A stretch of 64,000 bases of DNA from Acidimicrobiia bacterium (GTDB lineage: Bacteria > Actinomycetota > Acidimicrobiia > Acidimicrobiales > Poriferisodalaceae), in assembly GCA_022822525.1 (NCBI GenBank), contig JAJEBN010000105.1:1-64000 (forward strand), in the 5' to 3' direction. The notes under the pieces are model-generated. The model worked only from the letters and a program-made list of their open reading frames with translations. It was not told where the DNA came from and searched no databases. Within the stretch, counting starts at the first letter, position 1; every line of letters starts with the position of its first letter. The position numbers and the translations under genes were made by a program. This document shows, piece after piece, positions 25,398 through 34,631 of this stretch.

Positions 25398-26465
25398 GTG
25401 CGAATCGGGGTGCTGACCGGCGGCGGCGACTGCGCCGGCCTGAACGCGGCGATCCGGGGGGTCGTGCGGGCGGCCGGCCACGAGCTGGACCGCAGCGTCA
25501 TCGGCTACCGGCGCGGCTGGAACGGCGTGCTCGAGGGCGACAGCGTGAAGCTCGATTCCGAGGCGATGCGGGGTGCCTTGCCGCGGGGCGGCACGATGCT
25601 CGGCACCTCCCGCAGCAGCCGCCGCCTCGAGACCGAGGGCGCGGCGCCGCTGATAGCGCAACTCGAGCGCGACGGCGTGGACGCGCTGGTGACGATCGGC
25701 GGCGACGGCACGCTGATCACCGCTGGACGGCTCTCCGACGCCGGGTTCCCGGTGATCGCCGTGCCCAAGACGATCGACAACGACGTCGAGGGCACCGACG
25801 TCTGCATCGGATTCGACACGGCGCTGGGAGTGGCCACCGAGGCGGTCGACCGGCTGCACACCACCGCCGAATCGCACAACCGGATCATGGTGCTCGAGGT
25901 GATGGGCCGCCACGCCGGCCACATCGCGGCCGGGGCGGGCATCGCCGGGGGCGCCGCCGCGATCCTGGTGCCCGAGGCTCCGTTCGACATCGACGGCATC
26001 GCCGAGCGCCTCATCGCACGGCATCACCGCGACCGCAATGCGTCGATCGTGGTGGTCGCCGAGGGCGCGATTCCCAACGGCAGCGTCGAGGCGCCCGACA
26101 CCGGCACCGACGAATGGGGCAACCGGATCCTCGACGGCATGGGCCAATTCGTCGGCGATCTGCTGGCCGAGCGCACCGGCTACGACACGCGCACCACGGT
26201 GCTGGGGTACATCCAGCGCGGCGGGCCGCCCACGCCGGCTGATCGGCTGCTCGGCAGCCGTCTCGGGGCGCGTGCGGTCGAAGTGCTCATGGAGGGCACG
26301 TCGGGATGCATGGTGGGGGTGCACTCCACCGGCATCGCCCTGCGACCGCTGGCCGAGGTCGCGGGCCGCACCCGCTATCTCAGCGAGGACCAGCTGGAGC
26401 TGCTGGATCTCATCTCCACGGCGCCGGTGCTGACGCCGCTGCACACCTCGCGGCGCTGGTTCTGA
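25398..26465 (+). CDS. pfkA: 6-phosphofructokinase
   Basis: A 355-residue glycolytic enzyme that phosphorylates fructose 6-phosphate. Motifs: GVLTGGGDCAGLNAAIRG (nucleotide loop), TIGGDGTL, PKTIDNDVEGTD (catalytic Asp), VMGRHAGHIA, VVVAEGA, LGYIQRGGPPTPADR. At the two donor-choice positions (E. coli 104 and 124) it has Gly in GGDG and Lys in PKTIDND. Gly104 is typical of ATP users and Lys124 of pyrophosphate users. The G/K mixture is known in several actinobacterial PFKs that use ATP. ATP use is therefore likely but not certain. GTG 25398 is the start. The TPP riboswitch begins about 80 bp downstream. Confidence 0.93.
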   Translation: MRIGVLTGGGDCAGLNAAIRGVVRAAGHELDRSVIGYRRGWNGVLEGDSVKLDSEAMRGALPRGGTMLGTSRSSRRLETEGAAPLIAQLERDGVDALVTIGGDGTLITAGRLSDAGFPVIAVPKTIDNDVEGTDVCIGFDTALGVATEAVDRLHTTAESHNRIMVLEVMGRHAGHIAAGAGIAGGAAAILVPEAPFDIDGIAERLIARHHRDRNASIVVVAEGAIPNGSVEAPDTGTDEWGNRILDGMGQFVGDLLAERTGYDTRTTVLGYIQRGGPPTPADRLLGSRLGARAVEVLMEGTSGCMVGVHSTGIALRPLAEVAGRTRYLSEDQLELLDLISTAPVLTPLHTSRRWF

Positions 26466-26542
26466 AGCCGCCCACCGGCGCCGCAATCTCTGCCCCGCCA
26501 GGGTGAACAGCGCCGCACGGTAGGGTGACGACGACAACACAT

Positions 26543-26628
26543 ACCGGGGAGCCCACGGGGCTGAGAGGGCGACAGCAGTGCGGTCGCCGACCCGAGAACC
26601 TGATCTGGGTAATGCCAGCGGAGGAAGC
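26543..26628 (+). promoter_or_regulatory. TPP (THI-box) riboswitch
   Basis: The conserved TPP aptamer blocks are present in order: GGGGAGCCC, CTGAGAGG, a variable P3 hairpin (GGCGAC ... GTCGCC), then GACCC, AACCTGATCTGG, AATGCCAGCG and GAGGAAG. The last block (26621-26627) is also the ribosome site of the gene starting at 26631. Binding of thiamine pyrophosphate would close the 3' stem and hide it, giving translational repression. It controls the thiamine transporter genes downstream. Confidence 0.97.
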
Positions 26629-26630
26629 AC

Positions 26631-27761
26631 ATGACCACCCACCGAGTGCGTAGGTCGTACCGAATCGCTGTCGCCGCGGCAGCAACGATGCTGCTGGTCG
26701 CAGCCTGCGGCGGCGACGACGACCTGCCCGAGACCGACTTCCCGGCGCCGACGCCCGAGACGGACGAGCCAGCGTCCGCAGCCCCGGCGACAACCACCAC
26801 CGAGCCGTCGATCGAGGGCACGACGGTGACGCTGATCACCCATGACTCGTTCAACCTGTCCGACGGGACGCTCGAGGAGTTCACGGCGCAGACCGGCGTG
26901 ACGGTGGAACTGCTCGAAGTCGGCGATGCCGGCACGCTCGTGGCTGAGGCGATCCTCACCAAGGACGCGCCGTTGGGCGATGTGCTGTTCGGCATCGACA
27001 ACACGTTCCTGCAGCGAGGTCTCGACGCCGGGATCTTCGAGCGATACGAATCGCCGGCGCTCGCTGACGTGCCCGAGGATCTGCAGATCGATCGGCGCCA
27101 TCGCGTCACCCCGGTGGACTACGGCGACGTGTGCGTGAACTACTGGAAGGACGCGGTGCCGTGGGAGCCGGTCACGCTCGACGAGCTCACCTTCCCCGAG
27201 TTCGCCGACCAACTGGTGGTGCAGCATCCCGAGACGTCCTCTCCCGGGCTTGCGTTCCTGCTCGCCACGATTGCCGCCTTCGGCGACGGCTGGGAGCAGT
27301 TCTGGACGGACCTGCGAGCGAATGGCGTCACGGTCACCGCCGGCTGGGAGGACGCGTACTACGGCGAGTTCGTCGCTGGCGGCGGCGACCGATCAATGGT
27401 CGTGTCATACGCCTCCAGCCCGCCGGCGGAGGTGATCTTCGCTGACCCGCCGACCGACGTGGCACCCACCGGGGTCATCACCGAGTCGTGCTACCGCCAG
27501 ATCGAATTCGCCGGGATCCTGACGGGCACCGACAACGAAGCCGGAGCACGTGCGCTCATCGACTTCATGCTGAGCGAGACGTGGCAGAACGACGTGCCGC
27601 TGAACATGTTCGTGTACCCCGTCATCGAAAGCGCGACGCTGCCGCCCGAATTCGTCGAGCACACCGCAGTGCCGCCGCACCCGCTGATGCTCGACCCGGC
27701 TGAGGTCGAAGCCAACCGCGACGCGTGGACCGAGCGCTGGGTGGAGATCGTCCTGCGCTGA
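26631..27761 (+). CDS. thiB: Thiamine ABC transporter substrate-binding lipoprotein
   Basis: This 376-residue lipoprotein captures thiamine outside the membrane. Lipobox VAAC gives acylated C26, followed by a Thr/Pro/Glu-rich linker. The mature domain has TVTLITHDSFNLSDGTLEEFTAQTGV, then GDVLFGIDNTFLQRGLDAGIFERY and TPVDYGDVCVNYWKD, all typical of ThiB. A TPP riboswitch ends 3 bp before its ATG. The permease gene follows 24 bp downstream. The assignment rests on both the family pattern and the riboswitch. Confidence 0.95.
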   Translation: MTTHRVRRSYRIAVAAAATMLLVAACGGDDDLPETDFPAPTPETDEPASAAPATTTTEPSIEGTTVTLITHDSFNLSDGTLEEFTAQTGVTVELLEVGDAGTLVAEAILTKDAPLGDVLFGIDNTFLQRGLDAGIFERYESPALADVPEDLQIDRRHRVTPVDYGDVCVNYWKDAVPWEPVTLDELTFPEFADQLVVQHPETSSPGLAFLLATIAAFGDGWEQFWTDLRANGVTVTAGWEDAYYGEFVAGGGDRSMVVSYASSPPAEVIFADPPTDVAPTGVITESCYRQIEFAGILTGTDNEAGARALIDFMLSETWQNDVPLNMFVYPVIESATLPPEFVEHTAVPPHPLMLDPAEVEANRDAWTERWVEIVLR

Positions 27762-27784
27762 GGGCGGTACTGGGCCAGGCCCGC

Positions 27785-29449
27785 ATGACTCCGCAGGTGA
27801 GCGACAACCGGGTGCCACGGCGGCGTTCGGCGGTGCCGGCCATCGGATGGATGGCCGCGGCAGCAGCGCCGCTCGTCTTCATGGCGCTGTTCTTCGTGTA
27901 CCCCGTGCTGACCGTCGTCGCCGACGGGCTCGGTGGGCTGGTGGAGGTGCTGGGGCGCTCTGCGATCCGCGGCGTGCTGTGGTTCACCCTCTGGCAGGCG
28001 GCCGCCTCGACAGCGCTCACCCTGGCGGTCGGCATTCCAGCCGCAGCCATGCTGGCCCGGCTGAAGCCGCGCACCCGGCGCATCGTGCGTGCGGTGATCA
28101 CCGTGCCGTTCGTGCTGCCGACGGTGGTCGTGGCCGGTGCCTTCAACGCCACCTTCGATCGGTTCGGTCTCGATTCGGGTGCGCTGTCGCTGCATCACAC
28201 GGTGTGGGCGATCTTGGCAGCGCACGTCTTCTTCAACTACGCCGTCGTCGTGCGGACCGTCGGCTCGTGGTGGGCCGGCCTCGACGGACGCAACGCGGAC
28301 GCCGCAGCGGTGCTGGGCGCCACGCCCGCCCGGGCGTTCGCTCATGTCACCTGGCCGCTGCTGCGCCCCGCCGTCGCCGCGGCAGCAGCAGTGACCTTCC
28401 TGTTCTCGTTCACGTCATTCGGGGTGATCCTGATCTTGGGCGGGCCCGCACGCGCCACGGTCGAGACCGAGATCTACCGCTACGCAATCACGCGACTCGA
28501 CTTCGCGACGGCATCGGCACTGGCGCTCTGCCAGCTCGTGGCGGTGGCGGCGCTCGTCGTGCTGGCCGGCGTAGCGGAGCGGCGCAGGGCAGTCGCCCGG
28601 CGGGCACCGGGCCGCACCGCGCCGCGGCGCCGCCGGGGCGTGATCGTCCCCAACGCCGTGGTGGCCGTGCTCTTGCTGGGAGTGCCGATCGGGTCACTGG
28701 TGGAGCGGGCGTTCGCCACCGGCGACGGCTACGGGCTGGCCAACTTCGCCGCGCTCGGCGAACGGGTGCAGATGCTCCCCGCCACGGCGCTCGCTGCGCT
28801 GTGGCACTCGCTGGGGTTCGCTGCGCTGGCGATGGCCATCGCGACCGTTGTCGGCGTCCTCGCCTCGATCGTGGTCGTGGGTGGCCGCACTCGGGCCGCG
28901 ATGGCCGAGCGCGGCTCGGCGTGGCTGCGGCGCGTGCTCGATGCGGGGATGACGCTGCCCTTGGGCGTCTCCGCGGTGACCGTCGGGCTGGGCATGCTGC
29001 TGGCGCTGGACACGCCGCCGTTCGATTTCCGTACGGTGTGGTGGATCATCCCGGTCGCTCACGCCCTGGTGGGCATGCCCTTCGTCGTGCGGACGCTGGT
29101 GCCGACGCTGCGCTCCATCGACGACCGGCTGCGCGAGGCCGCCGCGGTGCTGGGATCGTCGCCGTTGCGCACACGCCGGGAGGTCGACGTGCCGATCGCC
29201 TCACGTGCCGTCGCGGTGGGTGCCGCCTTTGCCTTTGCGGTGTCGCTCGGCGAGTTCGGGGCGACGGCGTTCCTGCCGCGGCGTCCCGACACGCTGACAG
29301 CGCCGCTGGCGCTCTTCCGCCTGCTGGGCACGCCCGGGGAGACGCTGCAGGGTCAGGCGATGGCGCTCGCGGTGGTGCTGATGGCGGCGACTGCGCTGTC
29401 GGTGCTGGTCATCGAAGGCCTGCGCCGCACCGACGAGTCGCTGTTCTAG
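27785..29449 (+). CDS. thiP: Thiamine ABC transporter permease (two-half fused)
   Basis: This 554-residue integral membrane protein has two copies of the BPD-type permease domain (about 60-265 and 330-545). Each has an EAA-type loop for the ATPase: DAAAVLGATPARAF and EAAAVLGSSPLRTR. About 12 hydrophobic segments are visible. ATG 27785 is chosen because it follows thiB closely; an earlier start would overlap thiB. No ThiQ-type ATPase gene is adjacent, so a shared or distant ATPase must power it. The stop codon TAG forms a CTAG palindrome used as stop by the convergent gene. Confidence 0.93.
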   Translation: MTPQVSDNRVPRRRSAVPAIGWMAAAAAPLVFMALFFVYPVLTVVADGLGGLVEVLGRSAIRGVLWFTLWQAAASTALTLAVGIPAAAMLARLKPRTRRIVRAVITVPFVLPTVVVAGAFNATFDRFGLDSGALSLHHTVWAILAAHVFFNYAVVVRTVGSWWAGLDGRNADAAAVLGATPARAFAHVTWPLLRPAVAAAAAVTFLFSFTSFGVILILGGPARATVETEIYRYAITRLDFATASALALCQLVAVAALVVLAGVAERRRAVARRAPGRTAPRRRRGVIVPNAVVAVLLLGVPIGSLVERAFATGDGYGLANFAALGERVQMLPATALAALWHSLGFAALAMAIATVVGVLASIVVVGGRTRAAMAERGSAWLRRVLDAGMTLPLGVSAVTVGLGMLLALDTPPFDFRTVWWIIPVAHALVGMPFVVRTLVPTLRSIDDRLREAAAVLGSSPLRTRREVDVPIASRAVAVGAAFAFAVSLGEFGATAFLPRRPDTLTAPLALFRLLGTPGETLQGQAMALAVVLMAATALSVLVIEGLRRTDESLF

Positions 29450-29835
29450 GAGGACTTCCAGAGCCGGTGCCCCTCCATCCACAGCAGGATCGGCAGCGCG
29501 GTGTCGATGAGGTGCCAGATCGTGAAGTTGTCGCCGCCGTCGACCATCGCTCGGAACCAGTTCGGGACGAAGGCGATCGTCACGGCGACGGCGAAGATGA
29601 ACATGGCTCGAGCGCTGCGATCGCTGGAGCTGGCCGCCGACCGCCGCTGCCACGTCGTGACCAGCGCCAGCGCCAGTGCGGCCGCCATGAACCAGTCGAG
29701 GACGTTCCACACATCGAGGTTGGCGGGATCGCCTGGTTCGTCGCCGGGCCCGTAGAACGGGAACGCGAAGAAGTTCACCACCACGGCGGCGGCAACCAGC
29801 TTGAGATAGATCGCTACGGGCTTGGCGAGGATCAT
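29446..29835 (-). CDS. Small membrane protein, four predicted helices
   Basis: This 129-residue product starts MILAKPVAIYLKL and has hydrophobic segments at about residues 8-27, 45-65, 72-95 and 105-122. The last is marked HLIDTALPILLWMEGH. No family is recognised. AGGAGG lies 8 nt before ATG 29835. Longer in-frame extensions upstream are rejected because they would overlap the acetoacetyl-CoA synthetase gene and have no coding character. It is 53 bp downstream of that gene on the same strand, so probably co-transcribed. Confidence 0.7.
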   Translation of the reverse strand: MILAKPVAIYLKLVAAAVVVNFFAFPFYGPGDEPGDPANLDVWNVLDWFMAAALALALVTTWQRRSAASSSDRSARAMFIFAVAVTIAFVPNWFRAMVDGGDNFTIWHLIDTALPILLWMEGHRLWKSS

Positions 29836-29888
29836 GTGTCGGGCCTCCTTCGGCAGGGCTGACGGACCCCGCACCATGGTGGACGCCG

Positions 29889-32027
29889 TCAAGCCTCCAG
29901 TGCGGGATGATCGACGAAGTGATCGAGCGCGTCGGGGTCGTCGATGGCTTCGACGTTGGCCACCGGTCGGCCCTCCACGACGTCCCGAATCGCCAGCTCC
30001 ACCAGCTTGCCCGACCGGGTTCGGGGGATCGCCGGCACCTGGGCGATGACCGCAGGCACATGCCGGGGTGATGCGCCCGAACGGATCTGCGAGCGGATCC
30101 TGCCGATCAGTTCGTCGTCGAGCGTCACGCCGTCGCGCAGCTTCACGAACAGCACGACCCGGGTGTCCGCGCTGGCTGTGGAGCCGTCGTCGCTCGCGAC
30201 CCGCTGGCCGATCACCACGCTCTCGAGCACCTCGTCGATCCGGTCGACCTGGCGGTAGATCTCCGCGGTGCCGATGCGCACCCCGCCGGGGTTCAGCGTG
30301 GCGTCGGATCGCCCGCTGATGATGATCCCCCCGCTCGGCGTCCATTCGGCGAAGTCGCCGTGATGCCACACTCCCTCGAAGCGTTCGAAGTAGGCGGATC
30401 GGTAGCGCGCGTCATCGGGGTCGTCCCAGAACTGCAGCGGCATGGACACGAACGCGTTGCGGCACACCAGCTCGCCCTGCGCGCCGGCGCCGAGCGGCGC
30501 GCCGTCGGCATCGGCCACGTCGACATCGAGACCCAGCGCAGCCGCCTGGATCTCGCCGCGGCGCACCGGGCCCGTCGGATCGCCGATCACGAAACCGCCG
30601 CAGATGTCGGTGCCCCCTGAGAACGACGCCAGGTGAACGTCAGCCTTCACCTGGGAGTACACCCAGTCGAAGCCCTCGGGCGCCAAGGGCGAGCCGGTCG
30701 ATGCGATGGTGCGCACGGTGTCGAGCGCATGTGTCTGTGCGGGCCGCAGGCCGGCCTTCATCGCGCCTTCGATGAACTTGGCGCTGACGCCGAGCAGCGT
30801 GACGCCCCAGCGGTCGGCGATGTCGAACAGCCGCGCCGGGCTCGGGTGGAACGGCGACCCGTCGTACAGCACCAGCGATGCTCCGCTGGCCAGCCCGGCG
30901 ACGAGCCAGTTCCACATCATCCAGCCGGTGGTGGTGAAGTACATGACCCGATCACCGGGCCGCACGTCGAAGTGCAGCCGCTGCTCGCTCCACAGCTTGA
31001 GCAGCGCGCCGCCCGCCCGGTGCACGATGCACTTCGGCTTCCCGGTGGTGCCCGACGAGTACAGGATGTACACCGGCTGGTCGAAGCCGAGCCGCTCGAA
31101 GGTGAGGTCGTCGCCGGTGGCGTCGCGATGAGGTGCCAGCCACTCGGTCCACGATGTGGCCGAGCCCGGGCTGTCGCCCGATGGCGCGGGCGCGCTTCGG
31201 TCGTACGGCGCGATGACGAGCCGCCGCAGCGTCGCGCCCGTAGTTCCCCGCTCTTGTTCGCCGCGTTCACGGGCCGCTTGGGCCCGGGGCTCAGCCGCTG
31301 TCGCTGCGAGGCTGGCGGCCACCTCGGCCGCTTTGGCGGCCGTGCGGTGGCGCACGCCGTTGTAGTAGTAGCCGTCGACGGCGACCATGACGGTCGGTGA
31401 GATCTGGCCGAAGCGGTCGAGCACGCCGTCGATGCCGAAGTCCGGGCTGACCGACGAGTAGACGGCGCCGAGCGATGCCGCCGCCAAGAACACGATCAGC
31501 GCTTCGGGACCGTTGGGCAGCATCGTCGCGATCCGGTCGCCCACGCCGACGCCATCGGCTGCCAGCGCCCGCTGGCACGCTGCCACCTCGGCGCGCAGCT
31601 CGCCGTGCGTCATGGTCAGCTGCGCTGCGTCCTCGCCGATGAAGACCAGCGCAGTGTCATCGGGCTGCGGCCCGCCCGCCGCGACCGGCCGCAGGTAGTG
31701 CTCGGCAATGTTCAGGCTGGACCCGGCGAAGAACTCCAGACCGGGGCCAGTCGTTGCCCCGGCACCGGCCGCACCCGGCGTGCCTCGGGCCATGAACTCT
31801 GGACCGAGCTCGCCGATGCCGTTGCAGAATTCCCACACGGCGCGCCAGAACGCTCCGGGATGCTCCACGGACCAAGCGTGCAGATCCGCATAGGTGTTGC
31901 GGTCGAGCCCGATGCCGACCTGCTCGGCGAACTGCCAGAGCTGGGTCGAGCGCCGTCGCCGGTCATCGGGCCGCCACAGCACGGCATCGGCGTCGCTCGG
32001 ACTACGGGAATCGGGTGCGCTGGCCAT
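29889..32027 (-). CDS. Acetoacetyl-CoA synthetase
   Basis: This 712-residue member of the adenylate-forming family activates acetoacetate to acetoacetyl-CoA at the cost of ATP to AMP. It has the AacS-type N-terminus (LWRPDD ... WSVEHPGAFWRAVWEF). The AMP-binding signature is YILYSSGTTGKPK, followed by TTGWMMWNWLV and the hinge-lysine region RTRSGKLVE near the C-terminus. It is about 50 residues longer than typical AacS, mostly because of an Ala/Arg/Glu-rich insertion around residues 230-290. ATG 32027 is chosen by similarity. It is upstream of the small membrane-protein gene. Another short/medium acyl-CoA ligase is possible but less likely. Confidence 0.88.
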   Translation of the reverse strand: MASAPDSRSPSDADAVLWRPDDRRRRSTQLWQFAEQVGIGLDRNTYADLHAWSVEHPGAFWRAVWEFCNGIGELGPEFMARGTPGAAGAGATTGPGLEFFAGSSLNIAEHYLRPVAAGGPQPDDTALVFIGEDAAQLTMTHGELRAEVAACQRALAADGVGVGDRIATMLPNGPEALIVFLAAASLGAVYSSVSPDFGIDGVLDRFGQISPTVMVAVDGYYYNGVRHRTAAKAAEVAASLAATAAEPRAQAARERGEQERGTTGATLRRLVIAPYDRSAPAPSGDSPGSATSWTEWLAPHRDATGDDLTFERLGFDQPVYILYSSGTTGKPKCIVHRAGGALLKLWSEQRLHFDVRPGDRVMYFTTTGWMMWNWLVAGLASGASLVLYDGSPFHPSPARLFDIADRWGVTLLGVSAKFIEGAMKAGLRPAQTHALDTVRTIASTGSPLAPEGFDWVYSQVKADVHLASFSGGTDICGGFVIGDPTGPVRRGEIQAAALGLDVDVADADGAPLGAGAQGELVCRNAFVSMPLQFWDDPDDARYRSAYFERFEGVWHHGDFAEWTPSGGIIISGRSDATLNPGGVRIGTAEIYRQVDRIDEVLESVVIGQRVASDDGSTASADTRVVLFVKLRDGVTLDDELIGRIRSQIRSGASPRHVPAVIAQVPAIPRTRSGKLVELAIRDVVEGRPVANVEAIDDPDALDHFVDHPALEA

Positions 32028-32206
32028 CGAGCGCAAGCTACCCAAAGGCAGTGACGCGCATCGATCTGACCGTCCGGCAGCCACCACCGTCGCGAGAGAG
32101 CCGGCAGCGTCCCAATCGGCTGCGAGAACGAGCGGCGAAGCACCGGTTTCGCGGCGGGTGTGCGCAAGCTGACACGCTGGGAGGGACGCGGGTAGGGTCG
32201 CCGCGC

Positions 32207-32986
32207 ATGGACGGCATCTGCGACGACCTTCAGGCAGAGAACGACGCGCTCGGCGACGTGGTCGGTGACCTCAGCGAGGAGCAGTGGCGCCTGCCCACGC
32301 CCGCGGAGGGCTGGGACAGCCGCGAGACGATGGTGCATCTGGGCATGACCGACTGGGTGGCAACGGTGGCTGTGGTCGATCCCGAGCACTTCGACGAATT
32401 CAAGGCAGCTGCGGCGCGGGGCGAGATGGATCTGCACACCGCAGCCGGGTTCGACTTCGCCTCCATGTCCGGGGCGGAGATCTGGGAATGGCTGTGCGCT
32501 GAACGATCCAAGATGCTCGACGCCGTGCGCCCGCTCGATCCCAAGGATCGGATTCCCTGGTTCGGACCGTCCATGGGGGCGCTGTCGTTCGTGACCGCCC
32601 GGCTCATGGAGACCTGGTCGCACGGACATGACGTCGCCGACACCCACGGCCGGGAGCTGCCACGCACCGACCGGCTTCGCCATGTTGCCCACATCGGGGT
32701 GAGCACGCGCGGCTGGAGCTACGCCAATCGGGGCCTCGAGACGCCCGACGGTCCGGTACGTGTCGAGCTGGATGCCCCGAGCGGGGACGTGTGGACGTGG
32801 GGACCCGAAGATGCGGCTGACCGGGTGAGCGGCGACGCCTACGAGTTCTGCCTCGCGGTCACCCAGCGGCGCCACCACACCGAGACGGGCCTGTCGGTCA
32901 CCGGCCCGCTGGCGACGGGGTGGATGGACATCGCCCAGGCATTCGCCGGGCCGCCGACCGACGCCGAGAGCCGCCGCGCCGCTTGA
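32207..32986 (+). CDS. TIGR03084-type DinB/mycothiol-dependent metal-binding protein
   Basis: This 259-residue protein has an N-terminal MDMPI/DinB four-helix domain: LSEEQWRLPTPAEGWDSRETMVHLGMTDW supplies the first metal His, and LMETWSHGHDVADT the second and third. The C-terminal half is the Wyosine/TIGR03084-specific extension. Family members bind a divalent metal and are thought to use mycothiol, consistent with mshC in this window. No enzymatic role is established. ATG 32207 is chosen; upstream in-frame sequence is not coding-like. It is divergent from the acetoacetyl-CoA synthetase gene. Confidence 0.82.
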   Translation: MDGICDDLQAENDALGDVVGDLSEEQWRLPTPAEGWDSRETMVHLGMTDWVATVAVVDPEHFDEFKAAAARGEMDLHTAAGFDFASMSGAEIWEWLCAERSKMLDAVRPLDPKDRIPWFGPSMGALSFVTARLMETWSHGHDVADTHGRELPRTDRLRHVAHIGVSTRGWSYANRGLETPDGPVRVELDAPSGDVWTWGPEDAADRVSGDAYEFCLAVTQRRHHTETGLSVTGPLATGWMDIAQAFAGPPTDAESRRAA

Positions 32987-33009
32987 GCGCCATGCGGATC
33001 GGCGCGCCG

Positions 33010-33155
33010 ACGGGCGCTGTGCTGAGGCGCGCATTGGGGGGTGCCGTGCTGAATGCCGGGCCGGCAGGCGCCGGGCTGAGATGCGCCTGGGGGACACGGT
33101 GCTGAGCCGCGCCTGGATGGCGCTGTGTTGAGCTGCGACCTGGAAGCGCGGTGCT
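33010..33155 (+). repeat. Degenerate 26-27-bp tandem repeats ending on the coaE start
   Basis: A GCTGA (or GTTGA) core recurs at 33021, 33048, 33075, 33101, 33127 and 33153, spaced 27, 27, 26, 26 and 26 bp. It is embedded in a loosely conserved GCG(C/G)TGTGCTGAG-CGCGCCTGG unit. The last copy supplies the GTG CTG A of the coaE start. The repeat fills most of the gap after the preceding gene. Confidence 0.75.
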
Positions 33156-33777
33156 GATCGTCGGGCTGACCGGCGGCATCGGCGCCGGCAAGAGCACCGT
33201 GGCAGGGCTGCTCGCCTCTCATGGCGCAGCCGTCGTGGATGTCGACGGGCTCGGGCGCGAGATCATCGCCCCAGGCGGTACCGCCGTCGCGCCGGTGCTT
33301 CGACGTTTCGGCGACCATCTGCGTGCGACCGATGGCGGCATCGACCGTGCAGCGCTCGCATCGATCGTGTTCAACGATCCCGACGAGCTCGCGGCGCTCA
33401 ACGAGATCAGCCACCCGGCGATCAATGAGCTCCTCGACGAACGGATCGAGTCCATCGGCGAGGCTGGAACAACCGATGTCGTCGTGCTCGACATGGCAGT
33501 GCTCACCGAGAGCACGCTGGGCCGCAACACCCGCTTCCCCTACGAGATCGTGGTCACTGTCGAGGCGCCGCCCGACGTACGGCTGGAGCGCCTCGTCGAG
33601 CGCGGCATGACCTCCGAAGATGCCAAGGCGCGACTGGCTTCCCAGGCAACCGACGAGCAGCGACGCGAGGTATCCAACTTCGTCATCGGAAACGGCGGTG
33701 GGAGCGACGAGTTGGCCGATGCCACGACGAAGCTGTGGGACGCGTTGCGCCGGCTGGCGGAAGAGCGCGTTGCATGA
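33151..33777 (+). CDS. coaE: Dephospho-CoA kinase
   Basis: This 208-residue P-loop kinase does the last step of coenzyme A synthesis. Walker A is GLTGGIGAGKST (residues 5-16), followed by VDVDGLGREI and the lid-region marks RNTRFPYEIVVTVEAP and RLASQATDEQR. The start is GTG 33151, which is the last unit of a tandem repeat, and no Shine-Dalgarno sequence is evident. The stop overlaps the next gene's ATG as ATGA. Confidence 0.95.
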   Translation: MLIVGLTGGIGAGKSTVAGLLASHGAAVVDVDGLGREIIAPGGTAVAPVLRRFGDHLRATDGGIDRAALASIVFNDPDELAALNEISHPAINELLDERIESIGEAGTTDVVVLDMAVLTESTLGRNTRFPYEIVVTVEAPPDVRLERLVERGMTSEDAKARLASQATDEQRREVSNFVIGNGGGSDELADATTKLWDALRRLAEERVA

Positions 33778-34631
33778 GCCCCGAAGCGCCCCCGCCCGCT
33801 CGCTACCCGCCGCAGAACCACATCCTCCGGCACTTGCGCCTCAGCCATCAGATGAGGGGTGACGGCACGCTGACTGCCACCATGCCGGTGCTCGACGACC
33901 TCGCCGACGGTCCCCTGGCCGAGGGAGGCTGGCTGCGGCTCGGCGCCGTGGCCACGCTGGTGGACTCGGTGGCGGGACATCACGCCGTGCTGCAGGTGAC
34001 GCCCGACTGGTCGGCCACGCTGCACCTGTCGACGGTGCTGGCTGCCCGGGCCGACGGCGAGGTGGTGACCGCACGGTGCTCGCCGCTGCGGGTCGGGCGG
34101 AACCAGGTCGTCACCGAGACCTCGGTGACCGACGAGGCGGGAACCGAGATCGCCCGCTCGACCTGCACCTACGCCCGGCTGCCGCGGCGCGACGACACAC
34201 CGGTGGTGGACCGCACCGCACGCGACAACATCGTCGATTACCGCGAAGACGATGAGCTAGACCCCCGGCCGCCGCTGGATGAGTACCTGCGCATCACACC
34301 GGTGCCGGGCGAGCCGCGCATCGATCTGCCGATGCACAACCGCATCCGCAACTCGTTCGGCTCGCTGCAAGGCGGTGCCTCGATCGTGGTGGCCGAGGTG
34401 ATGGCGAACCACATCGCCGCCATGGCGGCCGGAGGCGAGCGCAGATCGCGGTGCGCGTTCGCGGACGTGCACTACCTGGCGCCGGGCCGGGGCGGACCGT
34501 TCCGTGTCGACGGAGAATTGCTGGCCCGCACCGACCACCTGGTGACGACTCGCACCCGCATCTTCGAGACTGCCAGCGGCACCGACCGGCTGCTGCAAAC
34601 CGCCACCGCGACGGCTGCGTATCTCGACTGA
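33774..34631 (+). CDS. Double-hotdog thioesterase-like protein
   Basis: The 285-residue product has two PaaI/HGG-type hotdog domains. The first (about 25-140) has GGWLRLGAVATLVDSVAGHHAV; the second (about 165-283) has IRNSFGSLQGGASIVVAEVMANHIA. Both keep the long central helix and sheet pattern. Family members hydrolyse acyl-CoA thioesters; the substrate is unknown. Its ATG overlaps the coaE stop, so it is translated from the same message, which links it loosely to CoA metabolism. Confidence 0.8.
   Translation: MSPEAPPPARYPPQNHILRHLRLSHQMRGDGTLTATMPVLDDLADGPLAEGGWLRLGAVATLVDSVAGHHAVLQVTPDWSATLHLSTVLAARADGEVVTARCSPLRVGRNQVVTETSVTDEAGTEIARSTCTYARLPRRDDTPVVDRTARDNIVDYREDDELDPRPPLDEYLRITPVPGEPRIDLPMHNRIRNSFGSLQGGASIVVAEVMANHIAAMAAGGERRSRCAFADVHYLAPGRGGPFRVDGELLARTDHLVTTRTRIFETASGTDRLLQTATATAAYLD

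Noticed and set aside
25275..27227. A 650-codon minus-strand frame opposite phosphofructokinase and thiB
   Set aside because: It crosses the TPP riboswitch and two firmly identified genes; composition is not protein-like.
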